Below are positions 38,001 to 47,747 of a stretch of 64,000 bases of DNA, piece after piece. Within the stretch, counting starts at the first letter, position 1. The number at the start of each line of letters is the position of its first letter. The position numbers and the translations under genes were made by a program. Below the pieces are notes generated by a model. It saw nothing but the letters and a program-made list of their open reading frames with translations, made no database searches and was not told where the DNA came from. Location of the stretch: positions 4,851,001 to 4,915,000 of the forward strand of contig CM033406.1 in the NCBI GenBank assembly GCA_019426215.1, in the 5' to 3' direction. Source of the DNA: Buddleja alternifolia. Lineage: Eukaryota > Streptophyta > Magnoliopsida > Lamiales > Scrophulariaceae.

Positions 38001-39123
38001 TCATTTTATCTATTTCAATTGATTTTACACCTAGGTTGCTCTACATTAATTTGTTCACTCATCTTTCCTATAAAATATGAACATGTTTTTTGGCTTTATA
38101 ACAGAGGAATTACAGGTACTTTTTCATGTTTGTTTCCTCTACCACCCTCCTGTGCTTGTATATTTTAACATGCTGCTGGATAAACATCAAGGCGATAATG
38201 GAAAACAAAAATTGCAATCTTTGGAAAGCTGTTGAGAAGTCACCTATTTCAGGAATTCTCATCATGTATACATTTGTTGTCGGCTGGTTCGTTGGAGGCC
38301 TCACTGCATTTCATTTGTACTTAATTTCCACTAACCAGGTTTTCTATATCTTTCACCATTTTCTTCAACTGATTTTCTTGCGGAAAAATGTCACTAAAAG
38401 TCCCAGTAATTTCACCTATATATCAATTTGTGTTTCACTTTCATGGTTGAGACAATTTCCCAATAGATTTTGTCGAGGTCGGCATCATGTGCACCTCACA
38501 TGCATGTCTAATAACCACAACATGTGCACCTCGCATTTCCCCCTAAAATTGTTATTGAGATAAACATGATGCCCGATCCGGTCAAAATCCATCAAAGAAA
38601 TGGTAAATGGATGAAAGTGAAACAAAAATTAAACTTTAGGACGGTAGTGTAACATTTGGTACTGTAGGTACCAAAGTGATACATAAATGAAACTACATGG
38701 ACTAATAGCTAGTGACATTCAACCTTTTCTTACACTACACGTTTGTCAAACTTTGAATATTTTCTCTCTCTTCATTTCCTACAGACAACATACGAAAATT
38801 TCCGTTATCAATATGATCTGAAGACAAATCCTTACAACATAGGATTTGCTGGCAATTTTAAGGAAATTTTTTGGTCTAAGATACCAAGTTCTCGGAATAA
38901 CTTCAGGATGGAGGCTAAAGGTGATATAATTGCTGGCTTTAGCGTGTCATCGCACATGAGCCGAACCATAAGTCCAGAGATGCGAAAAGGGAGGTTTGAT
39001 GTAGAGATGGGAAAAAGAAAGGGTGTTGATGCAAATGAATTGGAGGATATACGATTTGGGGGGCTAGAGAGAAGTCGAACAGAACCAAGACATGCTGAGT
39101 GGGATAAGAGAATCAATTCCTGA
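20022..39123 (+). CDS. DHHC-type protein S-acyltransferase, five exons
   Basis: Palmitoyltransferase that would attach palmitate to cysteines of membrane-associated proteins. Exons: 20022-20129, 20847-21029, 21556-21861, 38105-38338 and 38785-39123; each intron is GT..AG and phase 0, giving 389 residues. Exon 1 carries '[10 protein letters not shown]'; the ATG before 'MYSAPLP' is chosen because plant homologues begin in a similar way (MY..PP..YQ.WKGSN). Membrane segments lie at about 52-72, 84-105, 205-227 and 247-271. The DPG motif is at 109-111. The cysteine-rich domain (about 162-200) includes '[14 protein letters not shown]' and the catalytic DHHC at 187-190, followed by 'GQCIGK'. Exon 5 starts with TTYE (TTxE motif, 278-281) and has 'NFKEIF' at 301-306, a conserved tail block. 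All key residues are present, so the gene looks functional. It resembles the plant PAT subgroup around Arabidopsis PAT5 to PAT9. Intron 3 is about 16.2 kb and full of mobile elements. Confidence 0.92.
20130..20846 (+). other. Intron 1 of the acyltransferase gene
   Basis: Begins GTGTGTTT after 'WKGRN' and ends TTTGCAG before 'KFIFGGR'. Length 717 bp. No mobile element is visible. Confidence 0.85.
21030..21555 (+). other. Intron 2 of the acyltransferase gene
   Basis: Begins GTGAGTTC and ends AATGCAG, inside the second membrane segment. Length 526 bp; nothing else is seen in it. Confidence 0.85.
22509..23111. mobile_element. Mutator-like MITE, 603 bp
   Basis: The left end starts 'GGAAAAATTACTAAAAACTC' and the right end, on the opposite strand, starts 'GGGAAAATTACTAAAAACCT'. 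The inverted repeats extend at least 55 bp (up to 'CCCATGA') with a few mismatches. The flanks are AAAAATTTA at 22500-22508 and AAAAATTTA at 23112-23120, a 9-bp duplication as made by Mutator-like transposases. The interior is non-coding and AT-rich. It must have been moved by a transposase encoded elsewhere. Confidence 0.82.
24211..24666 (-). repeat. 3' LTR of the gag-only element
   Basis: 456 bp, nearly identical to 26357-26810, with a 16-base G run at about 24303-24318. Confidence 0.93.
24668..24680 (-). other. Polypurine tract of the gag-only element
   Basis: The minus strand reads a purine run (TTAAGAGGGAGGG) directly before the 3' LTR. The stop codon of the gag ORF overlaps it. Confidence 0.75.
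24679..26310 (-). CDS. Gag-like protein of the TR-GAG element
   Basis: Uninterrupted 543-residue ORF. The ATG at 26310 is chosen because it lies just after the primer binding site and starts a coherent protein ('[13 protein letters not shown]'); an open frame continues upstream into the LTR but would encode LTR sequence. Residues about 10-43 form a likely coiled coil ([15 protein letters not shown]). Residues about 72-225 resemble the Retrotrans_gag domain: '[20 protein letters not shown]', then '[14 protein letters not shown]' and '[12 protein letters not shown]'. No CCHC zinc knuckle is seen. The rest (230-470) is charged with no recognised domain, and the last 55 residues are rich in Cys and Trp. 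It presumably forms the particle core for the element's RNA. The intact frame agrees with the young LTRs. Confidence 0.85.
   Translation of the reverse strand: MAEQIETEVLRKDVEQLKEQFRRNSEKLDRSLEELRQTIGMLSSNNRIRHTSQCNFSFLQKARYESPTKCLKYELPKFYGENLRGWLFKCQKLFDANYISTDAKIDLAIMNLEGKALQWHKIYMKSRFTREMPRWEEYVQALNNGFGSFLIDDPISELNNLRQTTCVQEYSDKFSEVLNYVDKGEYELVRCFLMGLKDEIQIKVVMFKPKTLQAAISLAKLYEHVLSTEGRKIAIPSQKQISPLNSNGVYNLEDETLYFGVSDMIGKCNPDEVNEIHKCNVLPCKEDLIKIKEPQLFDKMPTRKLIGEQLQAFDELPKSDHINKEPLVFEEMPEKENPKTEAENYKDFLKNEAKNYMIKDCPNILCVEPQDLKKESNEMGQCSKLKMTKDVINFQELNVFHEMPDGNIVEKGIEWQYIVSCSSKIFGFKYVEGQNLIVTVRIFECLKSSKTFEEACVGSFGGEGMSLCFKIWEQPQTPLPPPEPPPQWFVVWVNECRVCCVWASSLQKVLHKLQQEEVNLHCHNMWGSRHCRSICVSLRTRTL
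26342..26354 (-). other. Primer binding site (initiator tRNA-Met type)
   Basis: The minus strand reads TGGTATCAGAGCC two bases after the 5' LTR of the gag-only element, the common plant primer site. Confidence 0.88.
26357..26810 (-). repeat. 5' LTR of the gag-only element
   Basis: 454 bp, nearly identical to 24211-24666, with a 14-base G run near 26449-26462. Confidence 0.93.
27791..29807 (-). mobile_element. Probable solo LTR, about 2.0 kb, in intron 3
   Basis: The plus strand starts 'TGTTGGAATCGC' (complement of ..CCAACA) and ends 'TTTATTAACA', like the solo LTR ending at 7020 ('CTACCTTAACA'). The interior shares the 'ggtatcatcgggtttt', 'gctagcaataagtcca' and 'tcgatgtctacacacatcgtcatg' phrases with the other antisense LTRs. 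No convincing target duplication: the flanks are TGGAC and TGAAA. It may have lost its duplication by mutation or by recombination between different copies. Small ORFs inside are not supported as genes. Confidence 0.6.
29808..31785. other. Intronic sequence with no clear feature
   Basis: About 2 kb of AT-rich intron. The part 31390-31530 ('gtaaattacacttacccctg' onwards) looks like one end of a MITE common in plants, but the other end could not be found. Confidence 0.35.
31786..33387 (-). mobile_element. Solo Copia-type LTR in intron 3
   Basis: The plus strand starts 'TGTTGGCGTCTAAG' and ends 'GGGCAAAATCCTATCA'. On the minus strand the start therefore reads TGATAGG..GCCCTCGATGCC, like the LTR ending at 50243. 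Flanking bases ACAAC (31781-31785) and ACAAT (33388-33392) form a 4/5 target duplication. The length (1.6 kb) equals that of the Copia LTR at 40321. No internal region is attached. The cluster of ACGTTCG repeats at about 32290-32345 lies inside it. Confidence 0.75.
33420..33760. repeat. GC-richer minisatellite, units of about 30 bp
   Basis: About nine to eleven imperfect tandem units of 29-36 bp, each of the form 'gaggttgt(g/a)cg..gacaatggggtttggg'. The minus strand is open in three frames, with the longest giving a 127-residue repeat rich in PPPNPIV-like units, a by-product of the tandem array. No start context, signal or homologue supports a real protein. Confidence 0.8.
33761..35957. other. 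Intronic sequence, possible degenerate retrotransposon
   Basis: No coding sequence was recognised. Phrases such as 'caatacgcccaaacttaacc' (about 35422) and the long A-rich tracts recall the non-coding parts of plant Ty3/Gypsy elements, but no termini could be defined. Palindromic ACGTTCGAAC-like motifs occur at 35141-35240. Confidence 0.3.
35958..36708. mobile_element. Mutator-like MITE with long inverted repeats, 751 bp
   Basis: The left end is 'GAGAAAATAGCAGATACCCC' and the right end is its complement. The flanks are CTCATTAAA (35949-35957) and CTCATTAAA (36709-36717), a perfect 9-bp duplication. The inverted repeats run for about 200 bp through 'ccctaaactatcatatatgt' and 'ctcggtcagcttcgggcagc'. 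Within each arm the start motif recurs in inverted form (for example 'gaaaatagcagata' again near 36513), so each arm can fold on itself. C and G runs of 7-12 bases mark the ends. The middle is AT-rich and non-coding. Confidence 0.85.
36709..38104. other. Last part of intron 3
   Basis: No gene was recognised. A (TA)n run lies at about 37891-37929. The splice acceptor ATAACAG is at 38098-38104. Confidence 0.5.
37891..37929. repeat. (TA)n microsatellite
   Basis: TA run with one 'gata' interruption, about 175 bp upstream of the exon 4 acceptor. Confidence 0.9.
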
Positions 39124-39463
39124 CATACACATTTTGATGTCTGAATTTGGAAGTGAACTTTGCCTCAGGGATAAGGAGAAGATCAACGGTGATCAGAGCA
39201 AAGACCCCCCAAGCAAATTATAGAACTATTTATCTTTCTCCTATAGATTTGTTTTTTGAAACTGTCAGCTTATCATAACTAAAACAAAACATCCGTTCTG
39301 GATATATAGGGATATTTAAAATAGAGGCCATATGAGTTGATTTAAAAAATATAAAAATAGCATCAACTTCACTCAGGAGATTTAGTGTCTACACTTTCCA
39401 TGTTTGGCATATTAGCATGAACCTTTTATCCTTTAAATTTTTCACTATAATTAAAGGTCAAAT
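39124..39463 (+). other. 3' UTR and flank of the acyltransferase gene
   Basis: About 340 bp between the stop codon and the insertion point of a solo LTR. Several AT-rich stretches could serve for polyadenylation; none is diagnostic. It ends with CAAAT (39459-39463), the left target duplication of the solo LTR. Confidence 0.5.
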
Positions 39464-40320
39464 TGTTGGGAATCCTGTCGGCATGCGCAATGGAAATGAA
39501 AAACAGATCCGGATTCCCAAATCAAGATCAATTCATGGCTTTCGTCGATTTTAATCAAGAAAAAGATGAATACGAAAAGCTTACCTTTTCGCGTATTCAA
39601 TCTTCAATCTTAGATCCTCGCGAATCTTCAATCTTCTCCAACGGTTCAATTGTACTGTCTGTAGATCATCACGCAGGAACGAACTCCGAAAAATCTCCAT
39701 GGCGGCTAGGTGAGAATGAGCGGACTTATGAAGACAACGTTTTTCTCTGTCTTTTGTATTTTGATGGAGGATTTCACGTTATGTGAATTGTGATCAGCTA
39801 ATAAATTCTAGAGCTTGTGTTGGAGGATTAAATAAATCCTCCAACTTCAGCCCATAAGTTACTCACCCATCATGGGCTTTTGGTCCTTAGTTGGGCTAAG
39901 TTAACCAAGTCAATTTAGTCCAATTAATTTAATCATTTAATATTTAATCTAATTAAATATACACATAGATTAAATTAATATTCTAATTAATTAATTAATT
40001 AATTAATAGTTTTAGTTGACCATGCATGTCAACATAATTAATTTAATTATCAATGTTTAATCTCATTAAACAATAAATTAAATTAATTTGTCCAATTAAT
40101 TCATTCGTCCTTCCTAAGCACAAATTACGAAAACACCCTCCAAATAAGACTTGATTTATCTGTCCATTCCTTTATAGTGCGACTCTTTCGATTCATCTCG
40201 ATTGGGAATGGGAGGATTTCAAAGGATGTGGGTGACACCTAGCCAGCATCGTGGCCTCACACCGTAGCCTAACCGAGTACGAAATGACTATGTCATTATG
40301 AACATCTAGATTATTAATAC
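39464..40320 (-). mobile_element. Solo Copia-type LTR, left part (split by a nested element)
   Basis: The plus strand starts 'TGTTGGGAATCC', the complement of an LTR end. The LTR is broken at 40320 by the element at 40321-49420 and resumes at 49426. Joined length is about 1.68 kb, similar to the LTRs of the inserted element but in the opposite direction. The outer flanks CAAAT (39459-39463) and CAAAT (50244-50248) form a perfect target duplication, which proves that both halves are one insertion. Confidence 0.85.
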
Positions 40321-41629
40321 TGTTAGTGTGTATGCCCTCAAATGCCATAAAGAGGATAGATTTATAGGGCATTGATTTGTAACTAAACAATATTATTATA
40401 ACAAAAGGTATTTTCTTGATGTTTTCTTATAGGCATCTGTAAGGTTTAGTAAACAACGTAAAGTCCCTGATAATAAGGCGAACCTTCTACTCCCTATGGG
40501 TTAGAGAGATTGACACTAGAAGAGTTTGATCCTTATTATCCGAAAAATGGTTCGCAAGTCGAAGAGAGTATTGACTGGACATCAATACTAGATAAAGACT
40601 TGTATGATATAAGTTTTGACAGTAAAGTGTCATTCGAACATTATAAGAATGGTAGTGGGAACATATGTCATAGACACCTCAGTTAGACTGAAGTGTTCGA
40701 ACACGGCTCACATCAGTTTTGTCACATGGGTTTTCACTCACTAACAGTCAATGACAAAACTGATAAGTTTTGTTAGGTACGCGTGAACCTTAGACCTGAG
40801 GAATCATGTTGAAGATGTGCTTGTGACATCAAGTCTGTCATTAGAGTAGTTAGATCCAATTAACTCGTTGGTGGGGTCGACCTCTAAGTGCAGCTTGATG
40901 GGCAAGTAGCAGTCTTAACTAATTAGCAAAATGGGATTTATTCTCTCATAAGTGAATGAGCTAAATATCCTATGCAGTCATGAATGAATGAGGTCAAAAA
41001 CACTTTGGCTAAAGGATTAGAGGTACTCATGTTAGACATGAAAGTATACTCAGTGAACTCGATTCATTATGAGCTAAGCATATGGTCAAGTTCTGTGAGT
41101 TTGACTAAACCATGACTCTCACTTGAATGAGATATATGAATAAAGGATTTATACTTGTACGGTATTCACAGCATGAAAGGTTTGGAATGATCCTATACAT
41201 TCATTCTCAATTGGGCTACGATGTGGGTCATGGGCTGGACTGGCTAGGTGTTACCCACATCCTTTTGGTTTCCTCCCAATTGCCTTTTGAGACGAACCTA
41301 AAGAGCTGCGCATAAAGGAATTGCAAAGGGAAAAATCATAGAATTGACCTGAGAGAATTTTCGTTATTGGATATCGCAATTAATTAATTAATTAATCATT
41401 GGATGATTTTATTAATTAATTAACTTAATGTGTTAATTAATTTCTTCATGAAAATTAATTATAGATTTACATGGAATTAATTAGTTATTTGATTAATTTA
41501 TTTATTGGATGCCTATGTGGCCTGGTTAGTTAGAGTTCTTATTTTTTAGTGTAGTATAAATATACTACTTAGTGAAAATTAAACTAAGCCCCAATCATTA
41601 ACTTTCTCTCCAAGTCAAAGTCTTCCAAA

Positions 41630-41686
<57 letters not shown>

Positions 41687-41916
41687 GCCGTCTTCAAGGA
41701 GGAAGAAAAGGAAGATTTTTTGTTTCAATTCCGACATGGTGATATAGAGTCAGTAGCAGATTTGTTGTTCGAAAAAGGATCACAAAAGCTGGCTCAGAAA
41801 TCCAATTATGCAAAGAAAGGTACATAAATTCTAAACCCGATTTAAATACATGACATCAAGATGAATCACCTTGGAATATTAAAATTTTTGCTGGGTTTAT
41901 ATGTAAAAACCCAACA
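40321..41916 (+). repeat. 5' LTR of the nested Copia element
   Basis: 1596 bp, TGTTAG..CCAACA. It carries a (CT)n(TA)n microsatellite (41631-41686) absent from the other LTR, and lacks about 90 bp found at 48955-49045 there. Confidence 0.92.
41631..41686. repeat. (CT)n(TA)n compound microsatellite
   Basis: TC repeats followed by TA repeats. At the matching place the 3' LTR has only a short 'ctctcttctctctct', so the expansion came after insertion. Confidence 0.95.
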
Positions 41917-41917
41917 G

Positions 41918-41930
41918 TGGTATCAGAGTC
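41918..41930 (+). other. Primer binding site (initiator tRNA-Met type)
   Basis: TGGTATCAGAGTC one base after the 5' LTR end. It differs by one base from the common TGGTATCAGAGCC. Confidence 0.9.
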
Positions 41931-43820
41931 AATCTCTGGTTTCTGTATTTAATCAAATACGTGACTTTATGTGTTTTTCGTGTTTTTGAAGCATGATAAA
42001 TTTCATGTTAAATTTATGAGTCTTTTCCATTTTTTGTTTCAGCTCTGATTTGAGCCATGATTTTTCTGTGTTTTACTTGCATATTATTGGCATGATAATA
42101 CAGTGAATTGAAAAAATCGAATTGGGTGAGAAAACGGAGCCCAAAGACTACGTGTATGTTGCGCTGCTGATCGCGCAGCAGCGGCCGACCCATTGTGCAA
42201 GCACCATCGGGTGGCCTGCTGGACACCCGATGGCAAGCTAGCACTGGTCGTGCGCTGGGTGCATGGCGCACGCACGATGGGCCGTGCGCGGGGTCTTCAG
42301 GGGGCTGGGTCTTTTTGATCTTGGTCCGGGCGGGTCGGGTCGTGAAAGTTTGGGTCCAATTTTTAAATAAACGGGTTTTCGGCTATTTTAATTATCCAGG
42401 TGGGTCAAAAGGATGATGACCCGAGTTTTAATTAAATAATCCCAAATTGGTTTAATTAAATTATTGGACATTCAATAAATTAGTTTTGGGCTTAATTAGT
42501 TAAATTTAAATATGCCAATGTGTTAGTAATTTATGTTTGATCAAATCGAGCCCAATTAGTTTTTATTGAATATTAATTATTTGAATAAAAGAATTAATTA
42601 ATTATTCTTGGAGGATTTTTAATCAATTGGTTTATTTAAATAATATATTCTTAGTAGATGGTTTATTATCATTAATGTGAATAAAATTTGAAATTTTATT
42701 AGAGAAATTAATTAGTTGGACTAATTAATTATTAACTTAATCACCAACATAGTTGCTTTATTTATCGCAAGCATGTATTATGTGATGGTGACATTATCCA
42801 TGGGCTTAGGTTTCTTTTTGGATGTATTTCTTTTTTTGGGTTGTAAGGGCCAATTTTGAGCCCATTATTTTATTCTTAGAATTATGTATAGGATGTCAAA
42901 TATTCTTATGTAATAGATAGAATTAGAATATGCCTTGAAGAAAGGATCAATCCAAAAGGAGAGTAGCTTGGAGCCCAAGAAGAATAGTTTAAGTTTATTT
43001 TTCTTTTTGATGACCCATTGGCTTGGGCTCTCTAGAAAAGCCCATTGATACATGTGTTGTTTTATTGTTTTCGATGCATGTTCATTAGTTGTATGAAGCG
43101 TGTATTTATTTATCCTGCGCTATATAAATTTGATAATGTGCAAAGTGAGACATAAATAAATGTTTAAAACATAAATCCTCCTAAACAAAAATGATACTAA
43201 GTTAGAAAGGGGCGTTGTGCATGCTTTCCCTCCACTAAGCTTAATGGAATTAAGAATTAAATCTAATATATGACATCTTCCCAATAAGTGGGAGTCATGT
43301 ATCAAGACTTAATTCTGAAATTTCATAAAGTGCATTAGATGCCTTAATCGAGACATATTTTACCCCAAATATCGCTAAAGGGTTGCAAGGTGAAATTCAA
43401 ATGTTAGATTATAAGGAGTTAGTGGGACTAAACTTAGATAGTCCACAAGCCTATATATCGTTAAAGGGTTGTGGTTTTGATGGATTATGGAAAAAAGAAG
43501 ATTGGATCGTCTATTAGATTTATTGATGTTAGACATCACTTTAATTAAGTAGTGGACCAATCGTTAAAGGGTTACCTCCACTACATTGATTAAAGAACTC
43601 AATCTCCACTACGAAGTAATAAACAACGATCATTTTCGATTTTCACAGTGGGAGTGTGAATCTCGAAAAATATAGTGGGAGCCAAGTCATAAATCGAAGT
43701 CCTTGATTTAACTTGATTTTAGTTTAAGTTACAAAAATCTAATTAAATCTGGCTTATTTTCTGCAGTTATTTATTATCTCTCTCAAAATAAAACTGTCTC
43801 CTAAACCACTATCAAAATTG
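41931..43820 (+). other. Long untranslated leader of the nested Copia element
   Basis: About 1.9 kb without a credible ORF. A GC-rich patch at 42130-42350 stands out from the AT-rich rest and is open in several frames, but no family is recognised. The element at 59319 has a similar leader of about 2.2 kb with a matching GC-rich patch (61790-61940). Confidence 0.6.
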
Positions 43821-46800
43821 ATGGAGAACACTATTCTTACTGGACCAAATTACATAGAATGGCTCACAAAGTTAAGGATGGTCCTTAGCAGTGAATCCAT
43901 AGACTATGTATTGGAAGTTGGCCATCCTCCCATGCCTGGAAGAGACGAGGGTGATGAAGTTAGCCTAGCTCATTGGGATTGGTGCTGTGACAACCATAGA
44001 GCAAGAGTGTACATCTTAAGCTCCATATGCATTGAGTTGCAAAGATCCCATGATAAGATGGATAATGCAAGAGACATTATCCTTCATTTGGATGAGTTGT
44101 TTGGAGAATGCGATAAGACCTCCAGATATTTTATATCAAGAGATCTCTTCCGAACTAAGATGACTGAAGGTGAGGATGTAGGAGAACATGTTTTCAAAAT
44201 GATGACCAGATAGAGAAACTTAAATCTTTGAATTTCTATATGGACCTACATCTCCAAGTTGACCTCATCCTCAGTCACTCCCTGATTTGTTCTATTATTT
44301 CGTCAGAAACTTTGACATGAATGACATTGAGGGTTCATTAGCTGGGCTTTTAGATAAACTCAAGGTTGCTCAAAATCAAATAAGGGCGGACAAATGGAAC
44401 AATCCAATGGCTGTCACCTTTCCTAATTCATTGGATGGACAAAGGAATAATAACAACTATCAGCAAGTGGGAGCATCCTGGGGGACTCGCAACAGGGCAC
44501 AACAAAGGAGGAATAAGAGGGCTAGATATAAGGACAAGTGCTTATGCTGTGGTGAGCTAGGCTACTGGAGAAGAGACTGTCCTAATATGAACAAAGGAGC
44601 AATAGGTAAGGAACTTTATGTTTTTGAAACTAATTTCTCTAAATATGAACAAAAGAGCAATAGGTAAGGAACTTTATGTTTTTGAAACTAATTTCTCTAT
44701 TACCATATTTTTCACTTTTTGGATTCTTGATTCAGGAGCTAATACTCATGTATGTTGTGTGAATCAGAATCTGGAACGAAGTAGGAAGCTGAGCCGTAAT
44801 GAGGTGAAGATAAGAGTAGGCAACGGGCAAAGCGTCGCGGCTACTGGAATTGGATCTACCTCATTACTTTTAAATTCTGGACATTTACTATTTCTGGATA
44901 ATGTTTTAGTTTTGTCCAATGGGCTTAAAAACATTGTTTCTATTCTTGTTTTAGTTAAGCATGGTTATACTTTCTGTTTTATTAATGAACATTGCAATTT
45001 TTATTATAGTAATAAATTAGTGAGCTTTACTTCTTTAGTAAATGGTTTATATTATCTTAATGTCCAGAATGAGTGTGTTGTAAATACTATATAAAGGAAA
45101 CGTAGTAGGTAAGGAATTAACCAAAGATTGATTTGGAATCTTAGACTAGACCATGGCAGCAAACACAAAGTTCACAAAATGGAGAAAGATTGACTAATAG
45201 GTCCATTGGGATTGGATCCCTATCCCACTTGTGAATCTTGTCTCAAAGGCAAGATTGTTAGATCTCCCTTCACAGGGACTTTTGAAAGAGCCTCACAAAT
45301 CTTAGGTTTAGTGCATACTGATGTTTGTGGACCATTTGGAGAAATGGCTCGTAGAGGTTTCCTTTACTTCATCACATTCACTGATGACCATTCAAGATAT
45401 GGTATAGTATACCTGATGAAGCAGAAGTCTAAATCCATTGAAAGATTCAAAGAATTCAAGGCTTTAGTGGAAAATCAAACTGGGCAACATATAAAGGCTC
45501 TTCGATCTGATCGAGGAGGAGAATATATGAGCGTGAAGTTTGATGAATACCTTAGAGAAAATTATATAGTGTTTCAGCTCACACCTCCAGCGACACCACA
45601 AATGGAGTAGCAGAACGAAGGAACCGAACCTGATTGGACATGGTTCGATCGATGCTCAGCTACACTGACTTACCCATTTCACTGTGGGGTCATGCGCTGC
45701 TTACAACTGTACATATTTTAAATAGATGTTCGTCCAAGTCCGTTCCTAAGACACCATATGAAATATGGAGAAATAGGAAACCAAGTCTTAACCACATTAA
45801 GATTTGGGGATGCCCTGCTTATGTCAAAAAGACTAAAGTGGACAAGTTGGAGGCTAGATCCTTAAAAGGGCATTTCGTTGGTTATCCTGAGGATTCCATG
45901 GGATACTTCTTTTACCTGCATGATGATCAAAAGATCATCGTAGCTTTACAAGCCCATTTTCTTGAAGATGAGTTCATTCAAGAAGGAGGAGCAATTAGGA
46001 AAATTGTTCTTGACAAATAAAATGAAACTCAAGTGGATACATCTACACAGGAAGTAACCAAACCTTCTTTAGCACAACCACAACCGTGAAGATCAAGTAG
46101 GGTACCTCAACCGCCTGAGAGGTATGGATATCTACTACAGAGGGAGCTAAGTCTTCATTCTGTATTAGAGGAGGGTCATGGAGATGATCCCTCCACTTAT
46201 GATCAAGCGATGGTGGTTGTGGATGCAAACAGAAATAGATTCGATGGATTCAAACCAAGTTTGGAAACTTGTAGATCGGCCTGATGGTATAAACTTATTT
46301 GGTGCAAATGGATTTACAAGAGAAAGATTGGTGTTGATAGCAGGGTTGACACATATAAAGCCAGGCTACTGGTGAAAGGGTATAGTCAAAAGGAAGGAAT
46401 TGACTACCAAGGAACCTTTATGCCAGTGGATATGATCAAATCTATAAGAATTCTACTTGCAATAGCAGCTCACCTAGACTATGAGATATGGCAAATGGAT
46501 GTCAAAACTGCTTTTCTGAATGAATTCCTAGAAGAGGATATCTATATGGAACAACCTAATGGTTTTGTATCCGACAATGGTATCCATAAGGTGTGTAAGC
46601 TTGAAAGATCCATTTATGGACTCAAGCAAGCATCTCGTAGCTGGAATCTACAACTTGATGAGGCAGTCAAAGGATTTGACTTCATCAAAAATGAAGACGA
46701 GCCATGTGTTTACAAGAAGGTTAGTGGGAGCAAGATAACATTCCTTGTGTTATATGTAGATGACATATTACTCATAGGAAACATGAGAATCCTCGCCATG

Positions 46801-47732
46801 TTAAGAAGTGGTTTTCAAGTACTTTCTCCATGAAAGACTTGGCAGATGCTACTTACATTCTAGGGATTCGAATCTATAGAGATCGAACAAATAGAATGAT
46901 AGAGCTCTCTCAAGCCCTTTACTTAGAAAAAGTCCTAAAGAGATTTAGGATGGATGATTCTAAGAAAGGGTTTCTGCCAATGAGACATGGGGTGCATCTC
47001 TCGAAAACTATGTGTCATCAAAGTGAGGAAAATAGAAAAGGATGAGCATTGTACCCGATGCATCTGCAGTGGGTATCCGGATGTACGCAATGTTGTGTAC
47101 TAGATCTGACATTTCTTATGCAGTAAGCATTGTTAGTCGATTTCAAGCAAACCTTGGCAAGGAACATTGGATAGCTATGAAGAATATCCTAAAATATCTG
47201 AAGAGAACTAAAGATATGATTCTCATCTATGGGAGTGGTAACCCAAAAGTGGACGGGTATACCGACTCGTATTTTCAATCAGATGTTGACAACCGGAAAT
47301 CCACCTCAAGGTTCATATTCACCCTCAACGATGGGGTAGTGACTTGGAAAATTCCAAGCAAAGCACAATCGCGGACTCCACAACAGAGGCTGAATACATA
47401 GCTGCCTCTGAGGCAGCTAAAGAGGTTGTTTGGCTTAGAAAGTTCATTGGAGAACTTCAAGTGGTTCCAAGCGTGGAGCTCTCCTTGCAACTTTATGTGA
47501 CAACACAGGAGCAATAGCACATGCAAACGAACCAAGGTCTCACAACAAGTCCAAACACATTAAGAAGAGATATCACATCATAAGAGAGATCGTTGCAAGA
47601 GGAGAAATATTTGTTCGGAAAATAGCCTCAGCTGACACTGTCGCGGACCCATTGACCAAGCCATTGACACAGGCGGTGCTAGAAAAACATCTAGAAGGGA
47701 TGGGTATAAAATACCATAGCAGATGGCATTGA
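43821..47732 (+). pseudogene. Decayed Copia gag-pol polyprotein
   Basis: Starts at ATG 43821 ('MENTILTGPNYIEWLTKL', a Copia gag start). A stop near 44214 and a frameshift break gag; the zinc knuckle 'CLCCGELGYWRRDCP' has Tyr where His is expected. A 58-bp tandem duplication (44584-44699) shifts the frame just before the protease (active site 'WILDSGANTHV'). Integrase follows: 'CESCLKGK', then 'HTDVCGPFG' and 'LRSDRGGEY' holding two catalytic aspartates, and a broken 'AERRNR' region. RT has 'WQMDVKTAFLNE' and the catalytic 'YVDDILL'. RNase H is seen from 'DGYTDSYFQSDVDNRKST' to the end. Several more frame breaks (about 45610, 46020, 46375, 46833, 47045, 47401) make it inactive. Confidence 0.9.
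44584..44699 (+). repeat. 58-bp tandem duplication in gag-pro
   Basis: Two adjacent copies starting 'aatatgaacaaa(g/a)gagcaa' with period 58 and one substitution. Because 58 is not a multiple of 3, it moves gag and protease into different frames. Confidence 0.93.
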
Positions 47733-47736
47733 GTGC

Positions 47737-47746
47737 AAGTGGGAGA
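47737..47746 (+). other. Polypurine tract of the nested Copia element
   Basis: AAGTGGGAGA directly before the 3' LTR start at 47748. Confidence 0.75.
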
Positions 47747-47747
47747 T

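Larger units (their letters stand above)
21862..38104 (+). other. Giant intron 3 of the acyltransferase gene
   Basis: Begins GTTAGTAG after 'GQCIGK' and ends TTTATAACAG before 'RNYRYFFMF'. Its 16,243 bp split the conserved block that follows the DHHC motif, where homologues read 'GQCIG.RNYR' without a gap, so the junction is well supported. It holds two Mutator-like MITEs, a gag-only LTR element, two LTR remnants, a minisatellite and a (TA)n run, listed separately. Stretches 21862-22499, 23121-24205, 26816-27790, 29808-31785, 33761-35948 and 36718-38104 contain no further gene that I could recognise. Confidence 0.85.

Noticed and set aside
38126..38563. Exon 4 of the acyltransferase read through as a 145-codon protein
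   Set aside because: Only the part up to 38338 matches the family; the rest is intron 4 with a clear GT donor.
42014..42416. Overlapping open frames on both strands in a GC-rich patch
   Set aside because: They fall in the Copia leader; the high GC content lowers stop frequency and no protein motif is seen.
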